The notes: generated from the letters alone by a model not told the origin. A stretch of 64,000 nucleotides of DNA from JBQTKD01 sp963703165 (GCA_963703165.1 OY969798.1:3658001-3722000), one strand, 5' to 3'; shown: positions 1 to 8,663, counted from the first letter of the stretch. Translations and numbers: made by a program.

Positions 1-1
1 C

Positions 2-1153
2 TCCGCCTACGTGCTGGCCAAGGCCGAGCGCGAACGCGTCGCGGGCGCCACCGAGCAACGCCGCCAGAACCTGATGCGCAAGGAACTCGCCTGGCTGCGC
101 CGCGGCCCCCCCGCGCGGACCTCCAAGCCGCAGTTCCGTATCGATGCCGCCAACGCCCTGATCGCCGACGAGCCCCCGGCCCGCGACTCGATCGAGTTGG
201 CGAAGTTCGCCGCCACCCGCCTGGGTCGTACGGTGCTCGAACTCGACGACGTCACCCTGGAACTGGGTGGGCGTCAGTTGCTCAAGCGCGTGAATTGGGC
301 CCTCGGTCCCGGTGCGCGCATCGGGCTGGTCGGGGTGAACGGCAGTGGCAAGACGTCGATGCTGCGCATGTTCGAGGGCACCCTCACCCCGGCCGCAGGG
401 AAGATCGTGCGCGGGCTGACCGTGCAGATCGGTTACCTGCATCAGGAGGTCGTCCCGCCGGACCCGACCGATCGGGTGCTGTCCTCGATCGAACGGATCG
501 CCACGTCGATCACGCTCGGCAAGAAGGAGCACTCGGCCTCCGACATGGCCGAGAAGTTCGGGTTCACTGGTGAGCGGCAGTGGGCGATCGTCGGGGACCT
601 GTCCGGCGGGGAACGCCGCCGCCTGGCCCTGCTGCGCATCCTGATGAGCGGCGCGAACGTGCTGCTGCTCGACGAACCCACCAACGACCTCGACATCGAG
701 ACCCTCACCCGCCTCGAGGACCTGCTCGACGGCTGGGCCGGTTCGCTCGTGGTCGTCAGCCACGACCGGTACTTCCTCGAGCGCACCACGGACTCGATCC
801 TCGCCCTCTACGGCGACGGCTCGCTGCGCATGCTCCCCGGCGGCGTGGACGAGTATCTGAGCTATCGTCAGAAAAAGTTCGTCGCGGCGCGGCCGGTCGA
901 GCCCGTCGTGGCCAAGGCGGTGGCCGCGCCGGTCTCGGCCGGGGATGCCCGGGCGGCCCGCAAGGAAGTCGTGCGCATCGAACGTCGCCTCGACCGGATC
1001 CGGGCCGAGGAGGAGAAGCTGCACGCCGAGATGGCCGAGAACGCGGCCGACCACGTCCGCGTCACCGAACTCGACGCCAAACTCCGCGCCCTGCACGGCG
1101 AACGCGAGGACCTCGAGGAGCAGTGGCTGGCCGCCGCCGAGGCCGCGGAGTAG
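2..1153 (+). CDS. ABC-F family ATPase (Uup/EttA-like), 5' end missing
   Basis: C-terminal 383 residues of an ABC-F ATPase; the reading frame is open to the window edge, so the start and most of the first ATPase domain lie outside. The visible ABC domain has a Walker A (GVNGSGKT), the signature LSGGERRR and a Walker B plus D-loop (LLLDEPTNDLDIETL) followed by the switch histidine in VVVSHDRYF. A charged, probably coiled-coil C-terminal tail (RAARKEVVRIERRLDRIRAEEEKL) resembles the Uup C-terminal domain. No membrane segments are present, consistent with ABC-F proteins that act on ribosomes or DNA rather than in transport. Exact subfamily is uncertain because the N-terminus and most of the inter-domain linker cannot be seen. 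Confidence 0.9.
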   Translation, partial: SAYVLAKAERERVAGATEQRRQNLMRKELAWLRRGPPARTSKPQFRIDAANALIADEPPARDSIELAKFAATRLGRTVLELDDVTLELGGRQLLKRVNWALGPGARIGLVGVNGSGKTSMLRMFEGTLTPAAGKIVRGLTVQIGYLHQEVVPPDPTDRVLSSIERIATSITLGKKEHSASDMAEKFGFTGERQWAIVGDLSGGERRRLALLRILMSGANVLLLDEPTNDLDIETLTRLEDLLDGWAGSLVVVSHDRYFLERTTDSILALYGDGSLRMLPGGVDEYLSYRQKKFVAARPVEPVVAKAVAAPVSAGDARAARKEVVRIERRLDRIRAEEEKLHAEMAENAADHVRVTELDAKLRALHGEREDLEEQWLAAAEAAE

Positions 1154-1166
1154 CCGTGCAGCATCA

Positions 1167-1232
1167 ATCCCGATAGCGCAGTTGAACACCGAAAATGATC
1201 ACCGGAGGCGTGTTCAACTGCGCTATCGGGAT
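1167..1232. repeat. Long perfect inverted repeat between convergent genes
   Basis: Two perfectly complementary 23-nt arms (1167-1189 and 1210-1232) separated by a 20-nt loop, lying between the stop codons of the ABC-F gene and the convergent MarR gene. It would form a very stable stem in RNA from either strand. A bidirectional terminator is the simplest reading, but there is no U-tract, so a mobile palindromic repeat is equally possible. Confidence 0.8.
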
Positions 1233-1258
1233 CAAAAGCGCACGCGGGGGTGGGCTCG

Positions 1259-1753
1259 TCAGTCCAGGTTGTCGAAGGGGGCGCCCAGTTCGCGGAGCAG
1301 GTCCGCCAGTTGTTCACGCTGACGGAGCGTCAGGCCGATCAGGAGTTCCTGCTCGTGCGCGATGAGGTGGCTCAGGGCCGCGTCGACCTGGGCGAGGCCG
1401 GCCTCGGTGAGGACGACGAGGACTCCGCGACGGTCGGTGGGGTCGGGCTCGCGGCGGACCAGGCCACGTTCGGCGAGGCGGTCGATCCGGTTGGTCATCG
1501 TGCCGGAGGTGACCAGGGTCTGGTTCAGCAGCGACCCGGGGGAGAGGCGGTAGGGGGCGCCGGAGCGCCGTAGGGCGGACAGGACGTCGAACTCCCAGAC
1601 CTGCAGGTCCTGTTCGGCGAAGGCCGCGCGGCGGGCGCGGTCCAGATGGCGGGCCAGCCGGCTGAGCCGGCTGAGCACCTCCAGCGGGGAGACGTCCAGG
1701 TCGGGCAACTCGCGCCGCCAGTCGGCGACCAGTCGGTCGACCTCGTCCTCCAT
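1259..1753 (-). CDS. MarR family transcriptional regulator
   Basis: 164-residue MarR-type winged-helix protein. The recognition region (LTSGTMTNRIDRLAERGLV) and the wing (RREPDPTDRRGVLVVLTEAG) are typical, flanked by helical dimerisation segments. I chose the ATG at 1753 (MEDEVDRLV) over in-frame starts further upstream because the extra residues would be low-complexity and family members begin here. It is convergent with the ABC-F gene and divergent from the DUF4383 gene at 1865, with about 110 bp between the two starts that could hold an operator. Ligand and targets cannot be inferred. Confidence 0.9.
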   Translation of the reverse strand: MEDEVDRLVADWRRELPDLDVSPLEVLSRLSRLARHLDRARRAAFAEQDLQVWEFDVLSALRRSGAPYRLSPGSLLNQTLVTSGTMTNRIDRLAERGLVRREPDPTDRRGVLVVLTEAGLAQVDAALSHLIAHEQELLIGLTLRQREQLADLLRELGAPFDNLD

Positions 1754-1864
1754 GGTCCGGAGCATAGCCGGGTGTCTCGACGTCAAGAGATCGACGGAGC
1801 ACCCGGGGGGTGGGCAATCCAAAGCCGCTCACGGTCTCGAAATCGCAGCGTGTGGACGAAGGTG

Positions 1865-2260
1865 ATGGACAGGGCGCCGGTGGCGACGCGCGTGCAGCGC
1901 AGCCCCAACATGGTGCTGGCCGTCGCGCTCGGCGGCGGCTTCCTGGTGGCCGGGGTGATCGCCCTCGCGATCACCCTCGGCGGCTCCATGGCCTCCACCC
2001 CCGGACATCACGCAGGGGGTTACGGCGGTCTGCACTGCTGCGCCTACCTGGCTGTCGGCGTCCTCCTCCTGGTGGGGGCCGCGAAGGGTCGGGCCCGGGA
2101 GGTCAACACCCTGGTCGGGCTGACCTACCTGGTCGTGGGCGTGATCCTCATGGCGGCCTTCGACGAGGCTCCGCAACTCCTGACGTTGCACGAGACACAC
2201 AACGTCGTCCACCTGGTGAGTGCTGCATTGCTGCTGGGGTTCGGGCGCACCCAGGAGTAG
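1865..2260 (+). CDS. DUF4383-like four-helix membrane protein
   Basis: 131-residue integral membrane protein with about four hydrophobic segments (near residues 17-38, 55-75, 80-98 and 110-127). Layout and the phrase LVGLTYLVVGVILM resemble actinobacterial DUF4383 proteins. Start chosen at ATG 1865, just after GAAGG; a GTG at 1862 directly precedes it. Function unknown. It stands alone between the MarR gene and the desaturase, and MarR regulation is possible only on position. Confidence 0.7.
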   Translation: MDRAPVATRVQRSPNMVLAVALGGGFLVAGVIALAITLGGSMASTPGHHAGGYGGLHCCAYLAVGVLLLVGAAKGRAREVNTLVGLTYLVVGVILMAAFDEAPQLLTLHETHNVVHLVSAALLLGFGRTQE

Positions 2261-2366
2261 GGCTGCCTGACATGAGTGAGGGAGGCCTCACCGGTCGGCC
2301 GCCCAACCCCCCGGATGGATGTGAGACTGTTGAGCGGTACCCGCTCCCAGCAGGCAAGGGCCGCCG

Positions 2367-3320
2367 ATGACGATGTCCACCGCCCCGGCGCCGCCTCCGA
2401 CGGTTCGCGGGACGATGGGTCGAGAACAAAAGGGCTGGCTCGAACAAGTCACCCTGGCCCTGTTCATCCTGATCCCACTGGTCGCCGTCGGCGCCGCGAT
2501 CCCCGTCATGTGGGGCTGGGGACTGCACTGGCGTGACCTGGTCATCGCCGGAGTCCTCTACGTCATCACCGGCTTCGGGATCACCGTCGGCTATCACCGC
2601 TTCTTCACCCACGGCTCCTTCAAGGCCAACCGCGGCCTGAAGATCGCCCTGGGCGTGATGGGCAGCCTCGCCGTGATGGGACCGCTGGTCCGCTGGGTCG
2701 CCGACCACCGCAAGCACCACCAGTTCTCCGACAAGAACGACGACCCGCACTCGCCGTGGGCGTTCGGCGCCGGCCCGTGGAACATGATCCGTGGTCTGTG
2801 GCACGCCCATATCGGCTGGCTGTTCGACACCGAGCAGACCGAGCAGTCCAAGTACGCCCCGGACCTGCTCGCCGACCGCGACATCGTCAAGGTGTCCCGG
2901 CACTTCCCGACCTTCGTCGCGCTGTCCACCCTGGGCCCGGCGCTGATCGGCGGCCTGTGGTCGTGGTCCTGGGAGGGTGCGCTGTCCGCGTTCTTCTGGG
3001 CGTCGTTGGTGCGCGTCGCACTGCTGCACCACGTCACCTGGTCGATCAACTCGATCTGCCACGTCGTGGGCCGGCGCCCGTTCAGGTCCCGCGACAAGTC
3101 CGGCAACGTGTGGTGGCTGTCGGTGCTGTCCTTCGGGGAGTCCTGGCACAACCTGCACCACGCGGACCCGACGTCGGCCCGGCACGGTGTGCTGCGCGGC
3201 CAGTTCGACTCCAGCGCCCGCCTCATCTGGCTGTTCGAGAAGTTCGGCTGGGCCTCCAACGTCCGGTGGCCCACGCCCGAGCGGCTGGCCTCGCGACGGG
3301 TCGAGCGCGCCGGCTCATGA
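2367..3320 (+). CDS. Acyl-CoA delta-9-type fatty acid desaturase
   Basis: 317-residue membrane di-iron desaturase of the stearoyl-CoA desaturase/DesA3 type. All three histidine boxes are present: HRFFTH at 77-82, HRKHH at 114-118 and HNLHH at 261-265, which ligate the di-iron centre. Hydrophobic stretches around 27-50, 57-75 and 93-108 and again before the third box fit four membrane helices. It would introduce a cis double bond into acyl-CoA at the cytoplasmic membrane. The stop codon overlaps the start of the next gene (ATGA), so desaturase and TetR regulator are probably co-translated and the regulator may be autoregulatory on this pair. Confidence 0.93.
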   Translation: MTMSTAPAPPPTVRGTMGREQKGWLEQVTLALFILIPLVAVGAAIPVMWGWGLHWRDLVIAGVLYVITGFGITVGYHRFFTHGSFKANRGLKIALGVMGSLAVMGPLVRWVADHRKHHQFSDKNDDPHSPWAFGAGPWNMIRGLWHAHIGWLFDTEQTEQSKYAPDLLADRDIVKVSRHFPTFVALSTLGPALIGGLWSWSWEGALSAFFWASLVRVALLHHVTWSINSICHVVGRRPFRSRDKSGNVWWLSVLSFGESWHNLHHADPTSARHGVLRGQFDSSARLIWLFEKFGWASNVRWPTPERLASRRVERAGS

Positions 3321-3967
3321 CCGAGGCCGTCGAGCGGGAGGAGTCCCGCCGCGTCCGCATGACCGGGACACAGCGACGGGAACAGCTGCTCGACGTCGGC
3401 CGCCGCCTGTTCGCGGACAAGGGCTTCGAGGGCACCTCGGTCGAGGAGATCGCCGCGAAGGCCGGCGTGTCCAAGCCCGTCGTCTACGAGCACTTCGGCG
3501 GCAAGGAAGGTCTGTACGCCGTCGTGGTCGACCGGGAGACCCAGCTGTTGCTGGACCGGATGACCCGCTCGCTCACCTCCGGGGAGCCGCGGGAGCTGCT
3601 CGAGCAGGCCGCCAACGCCTTGCTGGAGTACATCGAGACCTCGACCGACGGCTTTCGGATCCTGGTCCGCGATTCGCCCGTCGCCCAGGCCACCGGAACC
3701 TTCGCCAGTCTGATGAGCGACGTCGCGAGCCAGGTCGAGCACATCCTCGTCGGACAGTTTGCCTCGCGCGGCCTGCCGCACAAAGCGGCGCCGATGTACG
3801 CGCAGATGCTGGTCGGCATGGTCGCCATGACCGGCCAGTGGTGGCTCGACGTCCGTAAACCCAAGCGCTCCGAGGTCGCCGCGCACCTGGTCAACCTCGC
3901 CTGGAACGGCCTGCACAACCTCGAGGCCAAGCCGCAACTCATCACCGAGGTCGGGGCCAAGAAATAG
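3317..3967 (+). CDS. TetR family regulator coupled to desaturase
   Basis: 216-residue TetR protein. The N-terminal HTH (about residues 16-64) shows the classic GFEGTSVEEIAAKAGVSKP and VVYEHFGGKEGLY pattern; the C-terminal ligand domain contains MVAMTGQWW and is all-helical. The ATG at 3317 overlaps the desaturase stop by four bases. Coupling to a desaturase suggests a sensor of membrane lipid or acyl-CoA status (inference). Confidence 0.93.
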   Translation: MTEAVEREESRRVRMTGTQRREQLLDVGRRLFADKGFEGTSVEEIAAKAGVSKPVVYEHFGGKEGLYAVVVDRETQLLLDRMTRSLTSGEPRELLEQAANALLEYIETSTDGFRILVRDSPVAQATGTFASLMSDVASQVEHILVGQFASRGLPHKAAPMYAQMLVGMVAMTGQWWLDVRKPKRSEVAAHLVNLAWNGLHNLEAKPQLITEVGAKK

Positions 3968-4312
3968 TTACTCCTCGGACCCGCGGCCGCGGGTGCGGGC
4001 GATGAGGTAGCCCACGCCGCCGGCGATCACTGCCGCCTGCAGCCAGACGAGGGCGGTCGTCGGCCCGGTCGTGTATTCGCGGCCCGGCAGGTCGGTGAAT
4101 CCGTACGTGCAGGTGGGGCCGAGCGGCAGCCAGCTCCATTTCTGCTCGCCGTAGAAGGACGTGCCAGGGATCAGTTCGCAACTGGTGGAGCCGTAGAGGA
4201 GCGTCCGGTCGAGGACCAGCGAGACGATCAGTCCGAGGGCAGCCACGAACCAGGCGGCGATCAGGATCCGGTCCAGTCGCAGCGCCGTCGGCAGGGGGAT
4301 GTCGGGCCGCAC
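3968..4312 (-). CDS. Small two-helix membrane protein, unknown function
   Basis: 114-residue protein with hydrophobic helices near residues 15-36 and 84-105 and a loop between them containing two cysteines (SCEL and TCTYGF) that could form an extracytoplasmic disulfide. GTG start at 4312; the upstream ATG at 4320 is in another frame. The stop abuts the convergent TetR stop at 3967. No family recognised. Confidence 0.65.
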   Translation of the reverse strand: MRPDIPLPTALRLDRILIAAWFVAALGLIVSLVLDRTLLYGSTSCELIPGTSFYGEQKWSWLPLGPTCTYGFTDLPGREYTTGPTTALVWLQAAVIAGGVGYLIARTRGRGSEE

Positions 4313-4364
4313 CCCTGCATTCTCTCGTGGCCGAAGCCAACGACCGACAGGACGCGGACGGTGC

Positions 4365-5009
4365 TCAGTCGACCGGGCGCGGATGCACGCAGACCTTGCC
4401 CGGGACCTTCGGTGGCGAGCTGCCGCCGGGAACCGTCGCGGAGAGATCCGGGCAGTCCGGGACGCGATGCGCGTCGTCGCCCACAGCGAGGAGAGTGAGG
4501 ATCTGCTCGATGCCGCAGGACTGCGGGATCCCGCGGGGCAGACGCAGCACAGAGGCCGGGTAACGGTCCCCGACGCCCTCGAAGTGCTCGCCGGCGAGAA
4601 CCTCCGTGCCGTCGGGCAGCACGACCCCGATCCGGTCGCCGACGTGCAGTGGCTTCGTACCGTCGGGCCACATGATCAGCGTGCTGTCCTGCGGGCGTCC
4701 CGGGGCGTCGGCCGAGGGCAGCACCCCCGTCCCGACCTGACCGGTCACCAGGCAGTCCTCGCGGGCCAGGAAACTCGCACTCGTGATGAACCGGGTCCCC
4801 GGGACCGCCGCGGCGTAGTCCGGAAGCCGCGAGCCGACGAGCACCGCCGGGTCGTGGCCCACCAGATGCGCCCGGTCGTCGGGACCTTCCGGATTCCGCT
4901 CCCGCTGCAGCACGTTCATGCTCAGCAACGTCACCGCGGACAGGAACAGCATCGTGAACGTCAGCCCGAAAACGATCCGCGTCGACTGGCGGGATCGGTT
5001 GGGCTGCAC
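4365..5009 (-). CDS. Single-pass secreted/anchored protein, unknown
   Basis: 214 residues: short basic N-terminus, one hydrophobic segment (about 13-31, FGLTFTMLFLSAVTLLSM) acting as signal anchor, then a soluble, presumably extracytoplasmic domain. Cysteines in REDCLV, SCGIEQ, PDCPDL and KVCVHP may pair as disulfides. The phrase KPLHVGDRIGVVLPDGTEVLAGEHFEGVG suggests a beta-rich fold. No family recognised. Confidence 0.6.
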   Translation of the reverse strand: MQPNRSRQSTRIVFGLTFTMLFLSAVTLLSMNVLQRERNPEGPDDRAHLVGHDPAVLVGSRLPDYAAAVPGTRFITSASFLAREDCLVTGQVGTGVLPSADAPGRPQDSTLIMWPDGTKPLHVGDRIGVVLPDGTEVLAGEHFEGVGDRYPASVLRLPRGIPQSCGIEQILTLLAVGDDAHRVPDCPDLSATVPGGSSPPKVPGKVCVHPRPVD

Positions 5010-5050
5010 AGTCCAGTTCTACCGCCGATCAGGAGGAGCCCACCGCCCGC

Positions 5051-5521
5051 CTACGGGGCGGCGGCGCCCCCGCTGTCCTCGAGACCGAGCACGGCTTCGG
5101 CATCCGCGAGGTCCTTCAGGCGTCCCGCGGCACGCTTGTTCGCCACGAAGTCGTCCAAGCCGATCACTGGGACGCTCAGGTCGCCGACCGTGAACTCGAC
5201 CCGGTTCGGCCAGCACGCCTCGAAGTCGACGCCCTGAATCGCCGTGAGCAGGTCGATCCGGTAGGGCTCGCGACCGAGTTGGACGCCGAGACTCGTCGGA
5301 TCGAAGAGGTCCTTGACTGTCAGCTCGGCGAAGCCGAAGTCGGTCAGGACGCCGATGACGCGCGATGCGTTTTCGGGCTCCAGCCAAATCCAGACATCGA
5401 GGTCCTTCGTGTAGCGCGGTGCACCGTGAGCAGCCAGCGCGTAACCGCCGACGATGAGGAAGCGAACCTCACGGGCGACGCAGGATGCGATGAACTCGCG
5501 GAAGTCCTTGGTGAGCCTCAC
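5051..5521 (-). CDS. Nucleotidyltransferase-fold protein (AbiEii/DUF6036-like)
   Basis: 156 residues with the minimal nucleotidyltransferase signature: GGYALAAHG at 25-33 followed by RYTKDLDVWI at 36-45, whose two aspartates would bind metal, and a third acidic candidate in YRIDLL. Such stand-alone domains occur in toxin-antitoxin-like pairs with a small partner, and here the gene overlaps the preceding 64-residue gene by 53 nt. The start at 5521 is supported by the length expected before the GG motif. Whether it nucleotidylates tRNA or a protein, or is a toxin at all, cannot be read from sequence. Confidence 0.75.
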   Translation of the reverse strand: MRLTKDFREFIASCVAREVRFLIVGGYALAAHGAPRYTKDLDVWIWLEPENASRVIGVLTDFGFAELTVKDLFDPTSLGVQLGREPYRIDLLTAIQGVDFEACWPNRVEFTVGDLSVPVIGLDDFVANKRAAGRLKDLADAEAVLGLEDSGGAAAP

Positions 5522-5663
5522 CGTCGTCCCATCCGTGATACTCCGCGCGCAGGTCCTCGACGTGCTCGATTCTCTCGACGATCGGACGAGACAGCCAGAA
5601 GCGAAGGGCGCTGTCGTCGCGCTCGTGCAGCGGAATCTTCCGCACCACTCGCTCGATCTCCAT
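5469..5663 (-). CDS. Small partner of the nucleotidyltransferase (antitoxin-like)
   Basis: 64-residue protein rich in charged residues; the pattern I-P-L ... YWLSRP-like (FWLSRPIVERIEHVEDLR) and the C-terminal RVHRILRRP match the small proteins that commonly precede DUF6036-type nucleotidyltransferases in actinobacteria. ATG start. It overlaps the nucleotidyltransferase by 53 nt in another frame, indicating strongly coupled expression. Antitoxin role is an inference from the pair. Confidence 0.6.
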   Translation of the reverse strand: MEIERVVRKIPLHERDDSALRFWLSRPIVERIEHVEDLRAEYHGWDDGEAHQGLPRVHRILRRP

Positions 5664-5726
5664 GCGGGAAGTCTAGGCGTGGTCGATAGGCGCGGCGCGG
5701 TTCGACGGCCGCTGCTGGGTCCAGGT

Positions 5727-5918
5727 CTATCGCTTGAGGTAGGACTCCTCCTCGCGGTAGGAGACCGTCGCGAGGTCGCCCAACTGCCGGCTGAGTTCCA
5801 AGGCCGCCGGTGAGTTTCGCGGTGTCCGGGCCTGGGTGAGACGCACCGCCGTGCGCAAACGATCCACGTTGCCTCTCGTGTGGCTGATGAGGCGCCCCGA
5901 CCGCCCCACCCGTTGCAA
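5727..5918 (-). CDS. Possible small hypothetical protein
   Basis: 63 codons in a frame with plausible protein composition at its C-terminus (ALELSRQLGDLATVSYREEESYLKR), but the only 5' start is TTG and no clear ribosome binding site precedes it. It may be a degraded remnant or a spurious frame. The flanking 5664-5726 and 5919-6028 show nothing recognisable. Confidence 0.3.
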   Translation of the reverse strand: MQRVGRSGRLISHTRGNVDRLRTAVRLTQARTPRNSPAALELSRQLGDLATVSYREEESYLKR

Positions 5919-6028
5919 CCTGGATCAAATGCGCACGCTGCGGTCGAGGCGAGCGACGCAGGTGTAATGCGCTGCGAGCCGACGGGGCCCAGGCAGTAAC
6001 GTCTTGGGCGGCGTCGACAGCGCCACGA

Positions 6029-6099
6029 TCCCGGGTCGTCTAAGGGCAGGACAATCGGTTTTGGTCCGATTTATAGGGGTTCGAATCCTCTCCCGGGAG
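6029..6099 (+). tRNA. tRNA-Gln (anticodon TTG)
   Basis: 71-nt cloverleaf: acceptor stem TCCCGGG (6029-6035) pairs with CCCGGGA (6092-6098), discriminator G at 6099. The anticodon stem ATCGG/CCGAT encloses loop TTTTGGT with anticodon TTG at 6061-6063, and the T-loop reads GGTTCGAATCC. No CCA is encoded. It lies 29 bp upstream of glmU. Confidence 0.95.
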
Positions 6100-6128
6100 C
6101 TCGCTGCCATTCGGGGGAAGGGCTCCAC

Positions 6129-7565
6129 ATGAGCGTCGTAGTCGTCGTGCTCGCCGCGGGCGAGGGCAAGCGCATGAAGTCGAGCCTGCCGAAGGTGCTG
6201 CACCCCATCGGTGGGCGTTCGCTGCTCGGGCACGCGCTGACCGCCGCGCGCGGCACGGAGCCGGACCAGGTCGTGGTGGTCGTCGGCCACGGGCGTGACC
6301 AGGTGACGGCGCACCTGGCGCAGATCGACCCGCAGGCGAGCACCGTCGTCCAGGAGCAGCAGAACGGCACCGGGCACGCGGTGCGGGTGGCCCTGGAGGC
6401 CGTCAGCGCGAGCGACGCCGAGACCGTGCTCGTGGTCTGCGGCGACGTCCCGCTGCTGCGCGCCGCGACGCTGGTCGAGCTCCTGGACCAGCACAACGCG
6501 GACAGCAACGCCGTCACCGTGCTCACCGCCGTCGTCCCCGACCCGACGGGCTACGGGCGGATCATCCGCGCCGCCAACGGGGGCCTGGAGGCGATCGTCG
6601 AGCAGCGCGATGCCACCCCGGAGCAGCACAAGGTCGCCGAGATCAACTCCGGCGTCTACGCCTTCGACGGCAAGGTTCTGCGCGACGCCCTCGGCCGGTT
6701 GTCCACGGACAACAGTCAGGGCGAGGAGTACCTGACCGACGTCGTGTCGATCGCCCACGGCGACGGGGCGAAGGTCGGTGCCTCGTTGGCTGTCGACCAC
6801 CACGAGATCCTCGGCGTCAACGACCGGGTCCAGCTCTCCGAACTCGGCCGGGTGCTCAACGACCGCGTGCTCGACCACTGGATGCGCGCCGGCGTCAGCG
6901 TCGTCGACCCGGCCACGACCTGGATCGACGTCCAGGTCACGCTCGACTCCGACGTGCGCATCGCGCCGAACACCCAGCTGCACGGGCGCACGGTGGTCGG
7001 CATCGGCGCTGTCCTCGGGCCGAACACCACGCTCACCGACGTCGTCGTGGGCGCCGGCGCGACGGTCCTGGCCACCCAGGGCACCGAAGCCCACATCGGT
7101 CCGGACGCCACCGTCGGCCCGTACACCTACCTGCGCCCGGGGACCCGGCTCGGGGACCACAGCAAGGCCGGCGCGTTCGTGGAGATCAAGAACAGCAGCG
7201 TCGGCAACGGCTCGAAGGTGCCGCACCTGAGCTACGTCGGGGACGGGGACATCGGGGAGCACTCGAACATCGGCTGCGCCACCGTCTTCGTGAACTACGA
7301 CGGGGTCACCAAGCACCGCACGGTGGTGGGGGACCACGTCCGGGTGGGAAGTGACACCATGTTGGTGGCCCCGTTGGTACTCGGGGACGGTTCCTACACG
7401 GCTGCCGGGTCCGTCATCACCAAGGACGTTCCCCCCGGAGCACTGGCCGTGGCACGAGGCACTCAGCGCAACATCGATAATTGGGTGATGCGTGCACGGC
7501 CTGGCAGCAAGGCAGCAGTCGCCGCCGAGGCCGCGCAACGGGCAGAAAACACCTCTCAGGAGTGA
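6129..7565 (+). CDS. glmU: Bifunctional UDP-GlcNAc pyrophosphorylase/GlcN-1-P acetyltransferase
   Basis: 478 residues, full family length. It acetylates glucosamine-1-phosphate and then uridylates it to UDP-GlcNAc, the cytosolic precursor of peptidoglycan. The N-terminal uridylyltransferase carries LAAGEGKRM at 8-16 and the uridine-binding PKVLHPIGG at 21-29; residues from about 250 form a left-handed hexapeptide-repeat helix with the acetyltransferase histidine H366 in HLSYVGD and NYDG downstream. Preceded by tRNA-Gln and followed one base after its stop by prs, so co-transcription is likely. Confidence 0.98.
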   Translation: MSVVVVVLAAGEGKRMKSSLPKVLHPIGGRSLLGHALTAARGTEPDQVVVVVGHGRDQVTAHLAQIDPQASTVVQEQQNGTGHAVRVALEAVSASDAETVLVVCGDVPLLRAATLVELLDQHNADSNAVTVLTAVVPDPTGYGRIIRAANGGLEAIVEQRDATPEQHKVAEINSGVYAFDGKVLRDALGRLSTDNSQGEEYLTDVVSIAHGDGAKVGASLAVDHHEILGVNDRVQLSELGRVLNDRVLDHWMRAGVSVVDPATTWIDVQVTLDSDVRIAPNTQLHGRTVVGIGAVLGPNTTLTDVVVGAGATVLATQGTEAHIGPDATVGPYTYLRPGTRLGDHSKAGAFVEIKNSSVGNGSKVPHLSYVGDGDIGEHSNIGCATVFVNYDGVTKHRTVVGDHVRVGSDTMLVAPLVLGDGSYTAAGSVITKDVPPGALAVARGTQRNIDNWVMRARPGSKAAVAAEAAQRAENTSQE

Positions 7566-7566
7566 C

Positions 7567-8547
7567 ATGAGCAGCGGGATCACCACCACCGGTGAGCGCA
7601 AGCTCTTGGTCATGGGTGGCCGTGCCTACCCGGAGCTCGCCACGGAGATCGCCGACTCGCTCGGGATCGCCCTGACGCCGACCACGGCACTGGACTTCGC
7701 CAACGGCGAGATCTACGTGCGGTACCAGGACTCGGTGCGTGGCGCGGACACCTTCGTGATCCAGTCCCACGCGGCGCCGATCAATCAGTGGATCATGGAG
7801 CAGCTGATCATGGTCGACGCGCTCAAGCGCGCCTCGGCCAAGCGGATCACCGTGGTCATGCCGTTCTACGGGTACTCCCGCCAGGACAAGAAGCACCGCG
7901 GCCGCGAGCCCATCTCGGCCCGCCTGATCGCGGACCTGTTCCGCACCGCCGGGGCCCACCGGCTGATCTCCGTCGACCTGCACACCGCGCAGATCCAGGG
8001 CTTCTTCGACGGCCCCGTCGACCACCTCTTCGCGCTGCCCCTGCTGACCCGCTACGTCGGCAACCGGGTCGACCGGGACCGGCTCACCGTCGTCTCCCCG
8101 GACGCCGGGCGCGTGCGCGTGGCCGACATGTGGACCGACCGCCTGGGCTGCCCCCTGGCCATCGTGCACAAGCGGCGCGACCCGAACGTGCCCAACCAGG
8201 TCACCGTGCACGAGGTCGTCGGTGACGTCGCCGGGCGGGTCTGCGTGCTCGTCGACGACATGATCGACACCGCGGGCACCATCACCCACGCCGCGGACAC
8301 CCTGTTCGACCAGGGCGCCGCGGAGGTCCTGGTGGCCGCGACCCACGCGATCCTGTCCGGACCGGCCGTCGACCGGCTCAAGAACTCCCGGATCTCCGAG
8401 GTCGTCGTCACCAACACGCTCCCCGTCGAGGAGGAGCGGCGCTTCGACAAGCTCACCGTGCTCTCGATCGCGCCGCTGATCGCCCGCGCGATCCGCGAGG
8501 TCTTCGACGACGGTTCGGTGACCTCGTTGTTCGACGGACACGGTTGA
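7567..8547 (+). CDS. prs: Ribose-phosphate pyrophosphokinase
   Basis: 326 residues. Converts ribose-5-phosphate and ATP to PRPP for purine, pyrimidine, histidine and NAD synthesis. The catalytic flexible-loop region FYGYSRQDKKHRGREPISA lies near 99-117, and the PRPP-binding loop VDDMIDTAGT at 229-238. ATG at 7567 follows the glmU stop by one base, matching the glmU-prs pairing usual in actinobacteria. Confidence 0.98.
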   Translation: MSSGITTTGERKLLVMGGRAYPELATEIADSLGIALTPTTALDFANGEIYVRYQDSVRGADTFVIQSHAAPINQWIMEQLIMVDALKRASAKRITVVMPFYGYSRQDKKHRGREPISARLIADLFRTAGAHRLISVDLHTAQIQGFFDGPVDHLFALPLLTRYVGNRVDRDRLTVVSPDAGRVRVADMWTDRLGCPLAIVHKRRDPNVPNQVTVHEVVGDVAGRVCVLVDDMIDTAGTITHAADTLFDQGAAEVLVAATHAILSGPAVDRLKNSRISEVVVTNTLPVEEERRFDKLTVLSIAPLIARAIREVFDDGSVTSLFDGHG

Positions 8548-8572
8548 GGCAGGCCCGACGCGTCCCATAGCG

Positions 8573-8588
8573 CACCCCTGCAGGGGTG
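8573..8588. terminator. Palindrome after prs, possible terminator
   Basis: Perfect 16-bp palindrome (CACCCCTGCAGGGGTG) 26 bp after the prs stop. There is no U-tract directly behind it and no loop, so it could equally be a protein-binding site. It sits between ATAGCGCA and TGAAC, words that also occur in the 1167-1189 repeat arm. Confidence 0.35.
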
Positions 8589-8663
8589 AACGCCACTTTT
8601 GGGGTGCGGTAGTGCACGTTCCGGCTGCGCCGGGGCAGGGGAAGCCGTGATCCCCAAGTCCGG

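Noticed and set aside
5925..7613. 562-codon open frame antisense to glmU
   Set aside because: Shadow of glmU; no domain or plausible start.
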